From assembly GCF_004328075.1 (NCBI RefSeq), contig NZ_SJFN01000007.1:62001-126000 (forward strand): DNA of 64,000 nt. The letters run 5' to 3'. The stretch is from Siculibacillus lacustris. GTDB lineage: Bacteria > Pseudomonadota > Alphaproteobacteria > Rhizobiales > Ancalomicrobiaceae. A program made the translations under genes and the position numbers. The stretch's first letter is position 1. Each line of letters opens with the position of its first letter. The notes under the pieces are model-generated. The model was not told the DNA's origin. It worked only from the letters and a program-made list of their open reading frames with translations, and did no database searches. Below are positions 26,522 through 35,987 of the stretch, piece after piece.

Positions 26522-27487
26522 ATGAACGAGATCACGCGTCGCGACCTGGTGGGAGGCGCCCTGGCGCTGTCGACCGTCGGCTTGGCCGGCACCGCCGCGG
26601 CGGCCGCCGGCTTCGAACTGGCGGTCGTCGCCTTCCAGATGTCGTCGGAGACCCATGCGCGGGTGGCCAATGCCGCCGCCGCGGCCGGCAAGGCCAAGGG
26701 CTGGTCGACGACGATCCTCAACTCCGAGGGCTCGCTGCCCAAGCACGCCGAACAGCTCGAGACGCTGATCCAGTCCAAGCCTTCGGCGATCATCGTGGCG
26801 ATGGGCAAGCCGGTCGAGGCCGAGGAGCAGCTGAAGAAGGCCAAGGACGCCGGCATTCCGGTGGTGATGGTGATGTCCGGCGCCTCGCCGCACATCCTGT
26901 TCGACATCGAGGCCAACGAGTACAAGGTCGGCGCCGAGGCCGCGCTGTGGCTGCTCGGCCAGATGGGCTTCCAGGGCAAGATCCTCACCGAACGCTTCGA
27001 CGGCAACGTCGGCACGCGCATCCGCGGCCGGGTGCTCGATGCGGTGCTCGCCGAGAACACCGGAGTCAAGGTGGTCGGCAGCCACGCCATGGCCCGCACT
27101 CAGTCGTGGCGCGACGACGTCCGCCAGGGGATGCAGACGCAGCTGCTCCAGCACGGCACCGAGATCGACGGACTTTGGGCCTCGTTCGACGGTCAGGCCT
27201 TCGTCATCGACGACATCCTCAAGGCGCAAGGGGTGAAGAAGGGCCAGATCAAGTTCGTGTCGATCGACGGCGGCGCCGAGACCTTCCGCCGCATCGCCGA
27301 TCCGGACTCGCTGCTGATGGCCACCGTGGCGATCCCCTTCGAGGCGATGGGCAGCGGGGCGGTCGAGGCGCTCGACCGTATCGTCGTCAAGAAGGAGGCC
27401 AAGGCGGCGATCACCGCCGGACCCTACCTGTTCATGGACGCGACCCTGGTCGACGCCGTCAACGTCGCGCAGTTCCTCAAGCCGTGA
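26522..27487 (+). CDS. Sugar ABC transporter substrate-binding protein, RbsB type
   Basis: A 321-residue periplasmic-binding-protein-like domain (Peripla_BP_4). The N terminus MNEITRRDLVGGALALSTVG is a twin-arginine signal peptide (RRDLV), so the protein is probably exported folded by the TAT pathway. The mature domain starts near FELAVVAFQMSSE. An in-frame GTG at 26501 overlaps the permease stop, but the ATG at 26522 gives the proper signal peptide. Confidence 0.88.
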   Translation: MNEITRRDLVGGALALSTVGLAGTAAAAAGFELAVVAFQMSSETHARVANAAAAAGKAKGWSTTILNSEGSLPKHAEQLETLIQSKPSAIIVAMGKPVEAEEQLKKAKDAGIPVVMVMSGASPHILFDIEANEYKVGAEAALWLLGQMGFQGKILTERFDGNVGTRIRGRVLDAVLAENTGVKVVGSHAMARTQSWRDDVRQGMQTQLLQHGTEIDGLWASFDGQAFVIDDILKAQGVKKGQIKFVSIDGGAETFRRIADPDSLLMATVAIPFEAMGSGAVEALDRIVVKKEAKAAITAGPYLFMDATLVDAVNVAQFLKP

Positions 27488-28248
27488 TGGCCGACACCGC
27501 CCCGTTCCTGTCGCTCACCGGCGTCACCAAGTCCTATGGACCGGTCGAGGCGCTGAAGGGCGTCGACCTCGACGTCCATGCGGGCGACGTGCTGGCGCTG
27601 GTCGGCGACAACGGGGCGGGCAAGTCGAGTCTGGTCAAGATCCTCGCCGGCGCCCATCCGCCGAGCGGCGGCGAGATCCGGCTGAAGGGCGAGCCGGTGC
27701 ACTTCGCCTCACCCGGCGACGCGCTGCAGAAGGGCATCGCGACGATCTATCAGGACCTCGCGGTGGCGCCGCGGCTGTCGATCACCGAGAACATCTTTCT
27801 CGGCTCGGAACTGACGCGGACCATCCCCGGGCTGCCCGGCCTGCACCTGCTCGACAAGCGGCGGATGCGGCGTGAGGCCGGGGCCTTGCTCACCCGCCTG
27901 TCGGTCAACGTCGCCGACGCCGATACGCCGGTCGAGCGGCTGTCGGGCGGCCAGCGTCAGGCGGTGGCGCTGTCGCGGGCGCTGCGCTGGGACGCGCGGA
28001 TGATCATCATGGACGAACCGACCGCGGCACTCGGCGTCCAGGAGACGCGGCTGGTGCTCGACCTGATCCGCCGCCTGCACGCCGAGGGCCGGACGGTGGT
28101 GCTGATCTCGCACAACATGGCCGACGTCTGCGCCGTGGCGACGCGGGTGGCGGTGCTCAAGGGCGGGCGCAAGGTGATCGATCGCGGCATCGACGGCGTC
28201 GACGCCGACCGGCTGGCGCACATGGTGATGACCGGCCGCGAAGGGTGA
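27487..28248 (+). CDS. Sugar ABC transporter ATP-binding protein, FrcA type (single domain)
   Basis: A 253-residue ATPase. Walker A is GDNGAGKSS, the signature LSGGQRQA, Walker B MIIMDEPTAALG and the switch LISHNM. It has a single nucleotide-binding domain, unlike the ~500-residue duplicated RbsA/XylG, and so matches FrcA-like half-size proteins that act as homodimers. It starts on the stop codon of the binding-protein gene (TGATG). Confidence 0.9.
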   Translation: MADTAPFLSLTGVTKSYGPVEALKGVDLDVHAGDVLALVGDNGAGKSSLVKILAGAHPPSGGEIRLKGEPVHFASPGDALQKGIATIYQDLAVAPRLSITENIFLGSELTRTIPGLPGLHLLDKRRMRREAGALLTRLSVNVADADTPVERLSGGQRQAVALSRALRWDARMIIMDEPTAALGVQETRLVLDLIRRLHAEGRTVVLISHNMADVCAVATRVAVLKGGRKVIDRGIDGVDADRLAHMVMTGREG

Positions 28249-28275
28249 CGGGGGCGACGACGCCCCCCTCCCCGC

Positions 28276-28713
28276 TCACAGCCGCGCGCGGGTGCTGCGC
28301 GGGGTGGCGAGCAGCAGCGTGGTCTCCGAGGCGGTGATGCCCGGCACCAGACGCAGGCGCCGCAGTACCGCGTCGAGATCGGTCAGGCTCTGGGCCGACA
28401 GTTCGACCACCAGATCCCAGCGGCCGTTGGTGGTGTGGATCGCCCCGATCTCGGGAAAACCGACCAGACCGTCGATCACCTTGTCGAGCATGCGGCCCTC
28501 GACCTCGATCATGGTCAGGCCGCGCACCGGCAGCGCCACCGCATCGGCCCGGAGCACCACGGTGTAGCCGAGGATGGTGCCGCTCGCCTCCAGCCGCTCG
28601 AGGCGGGCGCGGACGGTCGCCCGCGACAGGCCGAGCTCGAGGGCGAGATCGGAAATGCTGCGGCGCCCGTCATGGCGCAGGATGGACACCAGACGGCGGT
28701 CGAGATCGTCCAT
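28276..28713 (-). CDS. Lrp/AsnC family transcriptional regulator
   Basis: A 145-residue regulator. The N-terminal HTH (RRSISDLALELGLSRATVRA) is followed by the RAM ligand/oligomerisation domain with the GRWDLVVEL strand. The start MDDLDRRLVSIL at 28713 is typical of the family. It is divergent from arginase-ornithine cyclodeaminase and is the likely arginine- or ornithine-responsive regulator of that operon. Confidence 0.92.
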   Translation of the reverse strand: MDDLDRRLVSILRHDGRRSISDLALELGLSRATVRARLERLEASGTILGYTVVLRADAVALPVRGLTMIEVEGRMLDKVIDGLVGFPEIGAIHTTNGRWDLVVELSAQSLTDLDAVLRRLRLVPGITASETTLLLATPRSTRARL

Positions 28714-28725
28714 GGAGAGCGCTCC

Positions 28726-28780
28726 GATCAGGCAAATCGACCATATCGATAAGTCCTTTCGCGCTTTTTGCCAATATGAT
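28726..28780. promoter_or_regulatory. Lrp/arginase divergent operator candidate
   Basis: The 127-nt divergent region is locally AT-rich. GATCA-GGCAAA (28726-28736) is mirrored by TTTGCC-AATAT-GATC (28767-28780), an inverted repeat with a ~30-nt centre that includes ATCGAT. Such widely spaced sites fit the multimeric binding of Lrp/AsnC proteins. Binding is inferred. Confidence 0.4.
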
Positions 28781-28840
28781 CCGTTCATTCCGCCACTGAT
28801 GACGGTTAGCCTGAGGGTCCCTGAGCGGCGAGGACCCGAG

Positions 28841-29770
28841 ATGATCGACACCTGCATCCTGATCGGCGCGCCGGTCGAAGCCGGCACCGGACGGCGCGGC
28901 GCCGACATGGGGGCGCGAGCCTTCCGCTGCGCCCGCCTCGCCGAGACGCTGAGCGACCTCGGCCTCGCGGTGCGCGACGCCGGCGCCCTGGCGATCGGCC
29001 CGGTGGCGCCGCGCGCCCATCCCAATGCGGCGATCCGCGACCTCGCCGAGATCGCCGCCTGGACCGAACTGATCGAGGCGACCGCCTATGCGGCCGCCGG
29101 CCAGGGCATGCCGATCTTCCTCGGTGGCGACCACAGTCTGTCGGCCGGCTCGATCGCCGGGATCAACCGCCGGGCGATCGAGGACGGCCGCGAGTTGTTC
29201 GTGCTGTGGCTCGACGCCCATCCCGACTTCCACACCCTCGAGTCGACCGAGAGCGGCAATCTGCACGGCGTGCCGATGGCCTATGTCACCGGCCGGCCGG
29301 GCTTCGAGGGCTTCTTCCCGCCGCTCGCCGCGCCGGTGAAGCCGGAGAACGTCTGCATGGTGGGCCTGCGCAGCGTCGATCCGGCCGAGCGGGCGGCGTT
29401 GGAGGCGGGGCGCATCACCGTCCACGACATGCGCGCCATCGACGAGACCGGCATCGGCCGGCTGGTCGGCGCCTTCTTGCGCGAGGTCGAAGCACGCGAC
29501 GGGATCCTCCACGTCAGCTTCGACGTCGATTTTCTCGATCCCGAGATCGCCCCGGGGGTCGGCACCACGGTGCCGGGCGGGGCGACCTTCCGCGAGGCCC
29601 ATCTGGTGATGGAGATGCTGCACGACTGCGGCCGGGTGCGCAGCCTCGACGTGGTCGAACTCAATCCCTTCCTCGACGATCGCGGCCGCACCGCCCTGCT
29701 GCTGGTCGATCTGATCGCCAGCCTGATGGGCCGGCGCATCCTCGATCGTCCGACCCGGAGTTGGTCATGA
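28841..29770 (+). CDS. Arginase
   Basis: A 309-residue Mn2+-dependent ureohydrolase that splits L-arginine into ornithine and urea. The metal-binding motifs are intact: GGDHSLSAGS, WLDAHPDFHT and SFDVDFLDP followed by GVGTTVPGG. GAGG lies 8 nt before the ATG at 28841. The stop codon overlaps the start of the ornithine cyclodeaminase gene (ATGA), so the products act consecutively in arginine breakdown to proline. Agmatinase-like activity is less likely given the neighbour. Confidence 0.92.
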   Translation: MIDTCILIGAPVEAGTGRRGADMGARAFRCARLAETLSDLGLAVRDAGALAIGPVAPRAHPNAAIRDLAEIAAWTELIEATAYAAAGQGMPIFLGGDHSLSAGSIAGINRRAIEDGRELFVLWLDAHPDFHTLESTESGNLHGVPMAYVTGRPGFEGFFPPLAAPVKPENVCMVGLRSVDPAERAALEAGRITVHDMRAIDETGIGRLVGAFLREVEARDGILHVSFDVDFLDPEIAPGVGTTVPGGATFREAHLVMEMLHDCGRVRSLDVVELNPFLDDRGRTALLLVDLIASLMGRRILDRPTRSWS

Positions 29771-30828
29771 CCCGTCGCCCCCTCAACCTGGTGCCCTTCG
29801 TCAGCGTCCACAACATGATGCGGCTGGTCAACGCGATCGGCGTCGAACGCTTCCTGACCGAGCTCGCGGGGTTCGTCGAGGACGATTTCCGCCGCTGGCC
29901 GGCCTTCGAGAAGACGCCGCGGCTCGCCTCCCATTCGATCGACGGGGTGATCGAACTGATGCCGACCAGCGACGGCACCACCTACGGCTTCAAATACGTC
30001 AACGGTCATCCGAAGAACATGCGCGAGGGTCGCCAGACGGTGACCGCCTTCGGCCTGCTCGCCGACGTCGCCACCGGCTATCCCGACCTCTTGTGCGAGA
30101 TGACGATCCTGACCGCGCTCCGCACCGCCGCGACCTCCGCCGTCGCCGCCCGCCACCTCGCCCGACCCAACTCGCGCAACATGGCGATCATCGGCAACGG
30201 CGCGCAATCGGAGTTCCAGGCGGTGGCGTTCAAGGCGCTCGTCGGCATCGAGCGGGTGCGGCTCTACGACATCGACGCCTGGGCGAGCGCCAAATGCGCC
30301 GCCAACCTCGCCCGCCACGGCATCGCCGCGACGATCTGCGCCGACGTGGCGACGGCGGTCGAGGGCGCCGACATCGTCACCACGGTGACCGCCGACAAAC
30401 AATGCGCGACCATCCTCACCGACAATCTGGTCGGTGCCGGTCAGCACATCAACGCGGTCGGCGGCGATTGCCCGGGCAAGACCGAGCTCCATCGCGACAT
30501 CCTGCTGCGCTCCGACATCTTCGTCGAATATCCGCCGCAGACCCGCATCGAAGGCGAGATCCAGCAGCTTCCCCCCGACCATCCGGTCACGGAACTGTGG
30601 CGGGTGATCGCCGGCGAGGTGGCAGGGCGGCGCTCGGTCGACCGGGTGACGCTGTTCGATTCGGTCGGCTTCGCCATCGAGGACTTCGCGGCGCTGCGCT
30701 ATGTGCGCTCGAAACTGGCGCTCGGCGGCTTCCACGAGGACCTCGATCTGCTCGCCGATCCCGACGAACCGCGCGATCTGTTCGGCATGTTGCACCGCTC
30801 GGCGATCCGCGAGGCGGTCTCGGCCTGA
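29767..30828 (+). CDS. Ornithine cyclodeaminase
   Basis: A 353-residue NAD-dependent enzyme of the OCD/mu-crystallin family, converting ornithine to proline and ammonia. Signatures are the substrate-binding KYVNGHPKN region, the Rossmann motif IIGNGAQSEFQ and NAVGGDCPGKTELH with the catalytic Asp. Length and the PLIN-like N terminus match the arginase-linked rhizobial/agrobacterial enzymes. It is translationally coupled to arginase. Confidence 0.92.
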   Translation: MTRRPLNLVPFVSVHNMMRLVNAIGVERFLTELAGFVEDDFRRWPAFEKTPRLASHSIDGVIELMPTSDGTTYGFKYVNGHPKNMREGRQTVTAFGLLADVATGYPDLLCEMTILTALRTAATSAVAARHLARPNSRNMAIIGNGAQSEFQAVAFKALVGIERVRLYDIDAWASAKCAANLARHGIAATICADVATAVEGADIVTTVTADKQCATILTDNLVGAGQHINAVGGDCPGKTELHRDILLRSDIFVEYPPQTRIEGEIQQLPPDHPVTELWRVIAGEVAGRRSVDRVTLFDSVGFAIEDFAALRYVRSKLALGGFHEDLDLLADPDEPRDLFGMLHRSAIREAVSA

Positions 30829-31076
30829 GGGCCGGTGCCGGCGCGCCCGGTCGCGGTGGAGCTCGAGTACATTCCGAGCCTGCCGACCGCCGAGGCCGAG
30901 CCCTAGGTTGCGCGACTGATCGAACGGCCGTTCCGGCGGCACCGGCGGCGTCGGATGCGCCGCCGCGGTCGACGGGTGACCGATCCCTTACGTAATGTGT
31001 CCCCTGCCTGCGAGGGGCGACCTGGACTAGGATCGGGTCGTCGTCATCCCGCCGGCAATCTCGAAGAGGCGCCGCG

Positions 31077-32078
31077 ATGAACAAGCCGAAATTCGTCGTC
31101 GTCGCGGGTGTCGCCGCGGTGCTCGCCGTCGGCGGTTGGATCACCTGGACCGTGCTGCGACCCCCGGCGCTGCCGCCCGGCGTCGCCGCGGCCAACGGAC
31201 GGGTCGAGGTCGAACGCATCGACGTCGCCACCAAGCTCCCCGGCCGCGTCGCCGAGATCCGCGTCAAGGAGGGCGATCTGGTCGCCGCCGGCGAGGTCGT
31301 CGCGGTGCTCGATACCGCCGACCTCCTGGCCCAGCGCGCCGCGGCGCGCGCCACCGTCGCCCGCGCCACCGCCGGCATCGCCAAAGCCGTCTCCGACGTC
31401 GCCGCGGCCATGGCGCAGCTGGCGCTGGCCGAGGTCGAGATGCGCCGCTCGGCGGAACTGCTCGACAAGGCGGTCAGTCCGCAGTCGCTGCTCGATCAGC
31501 GCAAGGCCCAGCGCGACGTCGCCGCCGCCACGGTCGACGCGGCCCGCGCCGCGGTCGCCGACGCCATGGCCGCCCGCGACGCCGCCAGCGCTCAGGTCGA
31601 CCTGATCCAGGTGTCGATCGACGACATGACCCTGAAGGCGCCGACCGCCGGCCGGGTCGAATACAAGCTGGTCGATCCCGGCGCGGTGATCGGCGCCGGC
31701 GGCAAGGTCGCCACGCTGCTCGACCTCTCCGACGTCACCATGACCATCTTCCTGCCGACCCGGCTGGTCGGCCGCGTCTCGCTCGGCGCGCCGGCGCGCA
31801 TCGTGCTGGACGCCGCCAAGACCTGGGTGGTCCCGGCGACGGTGTCCTTCGTCGCGGCGGAAGCCCAGTTCACGCCGAAGAGCGTCGAGACGGCGGAAGA
31901 GCGCGACAAGCTGATGTACCGGGTCAAGGTGCGGATCGATCCGGCGGTGCTCGACGCCCACCGGGCCTATGTCAAATCCGGCCTGACCGGCGACGTCCAT
32001 CTCCTGACCGAGCCCGGGGCGACTTGGCCGGCGGCACTCGAGGTCCGGCTGCCCAAACCCGGCGAGGGCGCGCCATGA
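31077..32078 (+). CDS. HlyD-family membrane fusion protein, YhiI-like
   Basis: A 333-residue periplasmic adaptor anchored by one N-terminal helix (FVVVAGVAAVLAVGGWITW). The biotinyl-lipoyl half-motifs (KLPGRVAEIRVKEGDLV and LKAPTAGRVEYKLVDPG) flank an Ala/Arg-rich coiled-coil hairpin, about residues 75-175. It is the first gene of a three-gene export operon with an RbbA-like protein and an ABC-2 permease, the same order as E. coli yhiI-rbbA-yhhJ. AGAGG precedes the start. Confidence 0.9.
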   Translation: MNKPKFVVVAGVAAVLAVGGWITWTVLRPPALPPGVAAANGRVEVERIDVATKLPGRVAEIRVKEGDLVAAGEVVAVLDTADLLAQRAAARATVARATAGIAKAVSDVAAAMAQLALAEVEMRRSAELLDKAVSPQSLLDQRKAQRDVAAATVDAARAAVADAMAARDAASAQVDLIQVSIDDMTLKAPTAGRVEYKLVDPGAVIGAGGKVATLLDLSDVTMTIFLPTRLVGRVSLGAPARIVLDAAKTWVVPATVSFVAAEAQFTPKSVETAEERDKLMYRVKVRIDPAVLDAHRAYVKSGLTGDVHLLTEPGATWPAALEVRLPKPGEGAP

Positions 32079-34840
32079 GCGAGCGCCGCACCGGCGCGGC
32101 CGCCACGGCCGTCGCGGTGACGGCGCTCGGACATCGCTACGGCGCCGGCACGGCGCTCGCCGAGGTCACGCTCGCCTTCGCCACCGGATCGTCGACGGCG
32201 CTGATCGGCCCCGACGGGGTCGGCAAGTCGACACTGCTCGGGCTGATCACCGGGGTTCGGGCGATCCAGAGCGGCGAGATCGCGGTGTTCGGCGGCTCGA
32301 TGCGCGAACGCCGGGTGCGCGACGGGGTCGCGGCCCGCATCGCCTACATGCCGCAGGGCCTCGGCCGCAATCTCTACCCGGCGCTGACGGTGGCCGAGAA
32401 CGTCGACTTCCATGCCCGGCTGTTCGGCCTCGACGCCGCCGCGCGGGCCGCCCGGCTGACGCGGCTGCTCGCCGCCACCGGGCTCGATCCTTTCGCCGAC
32501 CGGCCGGCCGGGCAACTGTCCGGCGGCATGAAGCAGAAATTGTCGCTGTGCTGCGCCCTGGTCCACGACCCCGACCTGCTGGTCCTCGACGAGCCGACCA
32601 CCGGCGTCGACCCCCTGTCGCGGCGGCAGTTCTGGGACCTGATCGACGACATCCACCGCTCGCGCCCGACCATGACGGTGATCGTCGCCACCGCCTATAT
32701 CGACGAGGCGGGGCGCTTCGGCCGGGTGATCGCCCTCGACGCCGGCCGGGTGGTCGCCGACGGCACGGTCGCCGAGATCCTGGCGAAGACCGGCGAAGCG
32801 ACCCTCGACGACGCCTATCGCCGGCTCGGGCGGGCGCCCGGCGAAGCCCTGCCGCCGGCCTTCGTGATGCCGCCGCGGGTGGCCAACGACGCCGCGCCGG
32901 CAATCGAGGCCCATGACCTGACCCGCCGCTTCGGCGCCTTCACCGCGGTCGACCACGTCTCGTTCCGGATCGGCAAGGGCGAGATCTTCGGCTTCCTCGG
33001 CTCCAACGGCTGCGGCAAGACCACCACCATGAAGATGCTGACCGGCCTCCTGCCGGCGAGCGAGGGCAGCGCCACCTTGCTCGGCGTGCCGGTCGACGCC
33101 GACGACATCACCGTGCGGCTGCGGGTCGGCTACGTGTCGCAGAGCTTCTCGCTCTACGAGGAACTGACGGTGCGGGCCAATCTGGTGCTGCACGCCCGGC
33201 TCTATCGTCTGGCCGAGGCGGCGGTGACGCCGCGGGTCGACGAGAGCCTCGCCCGCTTCGGGCTCGCCGAGGTCGCAGACGCCTATCCGACCGCCCTGCC
33301 GCTCGGGGTGCGCCAGCGCCTGCAGCTGGCCGCGGCCTGCCTCCATCGCCCCGAGGTGCTGATCCTCGACGAGCCGACCTCGGGGGTCGACCCTCAGGCC
33401 CGCGACGACTTCTGGCGCTTCCTCGCCGAATTGTCGCGCCGCGACGGGGTGACGATCTTCGTCTCGACCCATTTCATGAACGAGGCCGAGCGCTGCGACC
33501 GCATCTCGCTGATGCATCTCGGCCGCGTGCTGGCGGTCGGGCCGCCGGCCGAACTGGTGCGCGCCGCCGGTGCCGCCACACTCGAAGAGGCCTTCATCTC
33601 CAGCCTCGAGACCGCGGAAGCCGCGGCCGCCGGCCCCAAGGCGGCCGCACCGGCGATCGCCGGCGCGCCCGCCGCCGAGGCGCCGGCGACCACCGCCGCC
33701 GGCGGGGTCGACACGCTGGCGACCACCTGGGCCTTCGCGCGGCGCGAGGGGCTCGAGCTGCTGCGCGATCCGGTCCGGCTGTCCTTCGCGATCCTCGGCT
33801 CGCTGCTCTTGTTCGTGCTGTTCGGCTACGGCATCTCCTTCGACGTCGAGAACCTGCCCTATGCGGTGTTCGATCGCGACCGCTCGATCGAGAGCGGTCG
33901 GCTGATCGACGCCTTCTCCGGCTCGCGCTATTTCGCGGCGCAGGCGCCGATCGCCGACGACCGCGAGGTCGACCGCCGGCTGGTGTCGGGCGAGTTGCGG
34001 CTGGTGCTCGGCATCCCGCCGGGGTTCGGCGCCGATCTGATCGGCGGACGCCGGCCGGAAGTGTCGGTGTGGATCGACGGCGCCAACACCTTCCGCGCCG
34101 AGACGGTCAAGGCCTATGTCCAGGGGGTGGTGCTCGCCTGGGCGACCGAGCGGGCCGGCGACGTCCTCGGGCCGACCGGGGTGCCGGCGCTGATGCCCTT
34201 CGATCTGCGCCCGCGCTTCGCCTACAATCAGGCCTTCCTGTCGCTCGACGCGATCACCCCGGGGGTGATCATGCTGCTCCTGGTGCTGATCCCGGCGGTG
34301 ATGACCGCGGTCGGGGTGGCGCGCGAACGCGAGATCGGCTCGATCGCCAATTTCCAGGCGTCACCGGCGCCGGTGTTCGCCTTCATGGTCGGCAAGCAGA
34401 TCCCTTATGTCGTCGTGGCGATGATCAGCTTCGGGGTGCTGTTCGCCTTCGCGCGGCTGTTCTTCGGGGTGCATTTCCAGGGCTCCTTCGTGGCCCTGAC
34501 GATCGGGGCGGCGCTCTACGTGATGGCGGCGACCGGCTTCGGCCTGCTCGTCTCTACCCTGGTGCGCACCCAGGTGGCGGCGATCATGGCGACGGCAATC
34601 CTGTGCGTGGTGCCGACCATCAACTTCTCGGGCTTCATCAATCCGATGTCGTCGATCGAGGGCGTCACCCGCTGGGTCGGGCTGCTGTTCCCGGCGGCGT
34701 GGTTCCAGACCATCGCCCTCGGCAGCTTCGCCAAGGGGGTCGGCGCGCTCGATCTCCTGACCTGCGATCTGGCGCTGGCGGGCTTCGCGCTCGTGTTCAT
34801 CGGCGGCGCCTGCGCGCTGCTCGCCAAGCAGGAGAAGTGA
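32075..34840 (+). CDS. rbbA: RbbA-like fused ABC transporter (two ATPase domains plus ABC-2 permease)
   Basis: A 921-residue protein, the length of E. coli RbbA. ATPase 1 (about residues 10-240) has Walker A GPDGVGKST and signature LSGGMKQK. ATPase 2 (about 275-500) has GSNGCGKTT but a degenerate signature, LPLGVRQRL, which is normal for this family. An Ala/Pro-rich linker leads to an ABC-2 membrane domain (about 555-921) with a large periplasmic loop. The start codon overlaps the HlyD stop (ATGA). RbbA has been described as ribosome-associated in E. coli, but the operon here looks like an exporter; the substrate is unknown. Confidence 0.9.
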   Translation: MSERRTGAAATAVAVTALGHRYGAGTALAEVTLAFATGSSTALIGPDGVGKSTLLGLITGVRAIQSGEIAVFGGSMRERRVRDGVAARIAYMPQGLGRNLYPALTVAENVDFHARLFGLDAAARAARLTRLLAATGLDPFADRPAGQLSGGMKQKLSLCCALVHDPDLLVLDEPTTGVDPLSRRQFWDLIDDIHRSRPTMTVIVATAYIDEAGRFGRVIALDAGRVVADGTVAEILAKTGEATLDDAYRRLGRAPGEALPPAFVMPPRVANDAAPAIEAHDLTRRFGAFTAVDHVSFRIGKGEIFGFLGSNGCGKTTTMKMLTGLLPASEGSATLLGVPVDADDITVRLRVGYVSQSFSLYEELTVRANLVLHARLYRLAEAAVTPRVDESLARFGLAEVADAYPTALPLGVRQRLQLAAACLHRPEVLILDEPTSGVDPQARDDFWRFLAELSRRDGVTIFVSTHFMNEAERCDRISLMHLGRVLAVGPPAELVRAAGAATLEEAFISSLETAEAAAAGPKAAAPAIAGAPAAEAPATTAAGGVDTLATTWAFARREGLELLRDPVRLSFAILGSLLLFVLFGYGISFDVENLPYAVFDRDRSIESGRLIDAFSGSRYFAAQAPIADDREVDRRLVSGELRLVLGIPPGFGADLIGGRRPEVSVWIDGANTFRAETVKAYVQGVVLAWATERAGDVLGPTGVPALMPFDLRPRFAYNQAFLSLDAITPGVIMLLLVLIPAVMTAVGVAREREIGSIANFQASPAPVFAFMVGKQIPYVVVAMISFGVLFAFARLFFGVHFQGSFVALTIGAALYVMAATGFGLLVSTLVRTQVAAIMATAILCVVPTINFSGFINPMSSIEGVTRWVGLLFPAAWFQTIALGSFAKGVGALDLLTCDLALAGFALVFIGGACALLAKQEK

Positions 34841-34841
34841 C

Positions 34842-35969
34842 ATGGGGCGCTTTTTCCTGAACGTCTTCCGGCTGGCGATCAAGGAACTGCAGAGCCTGCG
34901 CCACGATCCGATGATGCTGTTCCTGATCGTCTACGCCTTCTCGGCGGCGGTGATCATGGTCGCCGACGGGGTCAAGCTGGAGGTCGTCAACGCCACGATG
35001 GGCGTGGTCGACGACGATCGCTCGCAGCTCTCGCGGCGGATGACCGACGCCTTCGCCGCCCCCTATTTCAAGACGCCGGAGGTGATCGACCGCGGCACGG
35101 TCGACCGGGCGATGGACGTCGGGCGCTACGGTTTCGTGCTGGAGTTCCCGCCGGGCTTCGAGGCCGACGTGCTGCGCGGGCGGGTGCCGGCGATCGGCCT
35201 GACCATCGACGCCACGGTGATGGTCCAGGCCGGCAACGGCGCCGCCTACATCCAGTCGATCCTGCTGCGCGAGGCCACCGCCTATCTCCAGGGCACGCCG
35301 CTCGAGGCGCAGTTGCCGATCGCCGTGGTTTCGCGGGTGCGCTTCAATCCGAACATCGAAGGCCGCTGGTTCTCGTCGATCATGCAGCTGACCAATTCGA
35401 TCACGATCCTGTCGATCCTGCTGGTCGGGGCGGCGGTGATCCGCGAGCGCGAACACGGCACCATCGAGCACCTGCTGGTGATGCCGGTCGGCGCCTTCGA
35501 GATCGCGCTGGCCAAGGTGCTGGCCAACGGCGCGGTGCTGCTCCTGGCGGTGGTGCTGTCGATGGAACTGGTGGTGCGCGGCTGGCTCGGGGTGCCGATC
35601 GCCGGATCGCGGGCGCTGTTCCTGTGCGGGACGGTGTTCTACCTGTTCTCGACCACCTCGCTCGGCATTCTGATCGCCACCCTGGCGCGGTCGATGCCGC
35701 AGTTCGCGCTGATGGCCATCCCCGTGTTCACCACCATGATGCTCTTGTCGGGCAACATGACGCCGCTCGAGAGCATGCCGCAGGCGCTGCAATGGGCGAT
35801 GCACGTCTCGCCCTCGGTCTATTACGTCCAGTTCGCGCAGGGCCTGCTCTACCGCGGTGCGACGCTGGAGATCGTCTGGCAGCCGCTGGCGATCATGGTC
35901 GGCCTCGGCGTCGTCTATCTCGCCTTCGCCGTCCACCGCTTCCGCATCATGCTCGCCCACGCCGGCTGA
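34842..35969 (+). CDS. ABC-2 type permease, YhhJ-like
   Basis: A 375-residue inner-membrane protein: one N-terminal helix (MMLFLIVYAFSAAVIMVADG), a periplasmic domain of ~140 residues and five C-terminal helices, including the conserved region REREHGTIEHLLVMPV. It starts 1 nt after the RbbA stop and completes the YhiI-RbbA-YhhJ type exporter as partner of the RbbA membrane domain. Confidence 0.9.
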   Translation: MGRFFLNVFRLAIKELQSLRHDPMMLFLIVYAFSAAVIMVADGVKLEVVNATMGVVDDDRSQLSRRMTDAFAAPYFKTPEVIDRGTVDRAMDVGRYGFVLEFPPGFEADVLRGRVPAIGLTIDATVMVQAGNGAAYIQSILLREATAYLQGTPLEAQLPIAVVSRVRFNPNIEGRWFSSIMQLTNSITILSILLVGAAVIREREHGTIEHLLVMPVGAFEIALAKVLANGAVLLLAVVLSMELVVRGWLGVPIAGSRALFLCGTVFYLFSTTSLGILIATLARSMPQFALMAIPVFTTMMLLSGNMTPLESMPQALQWAMHVSPSVYYVQFAQGLLYRGATLEIVWQPLAIMVGLGVVYLAFAVHRFRIMLAHAG

Positions 35970-35987
35970 GCCCGGCCGAGGCCCGCG

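Noticed and set aside
30835-30906. A 23-codon ORF after ornithine cyclodeaminase (VPARPVAVELEYIPSLP...)
   Set aside because: No ribosome-binding site, no terminator after it, and the next gene is 170 nt away. It is probably chance or a remnant.
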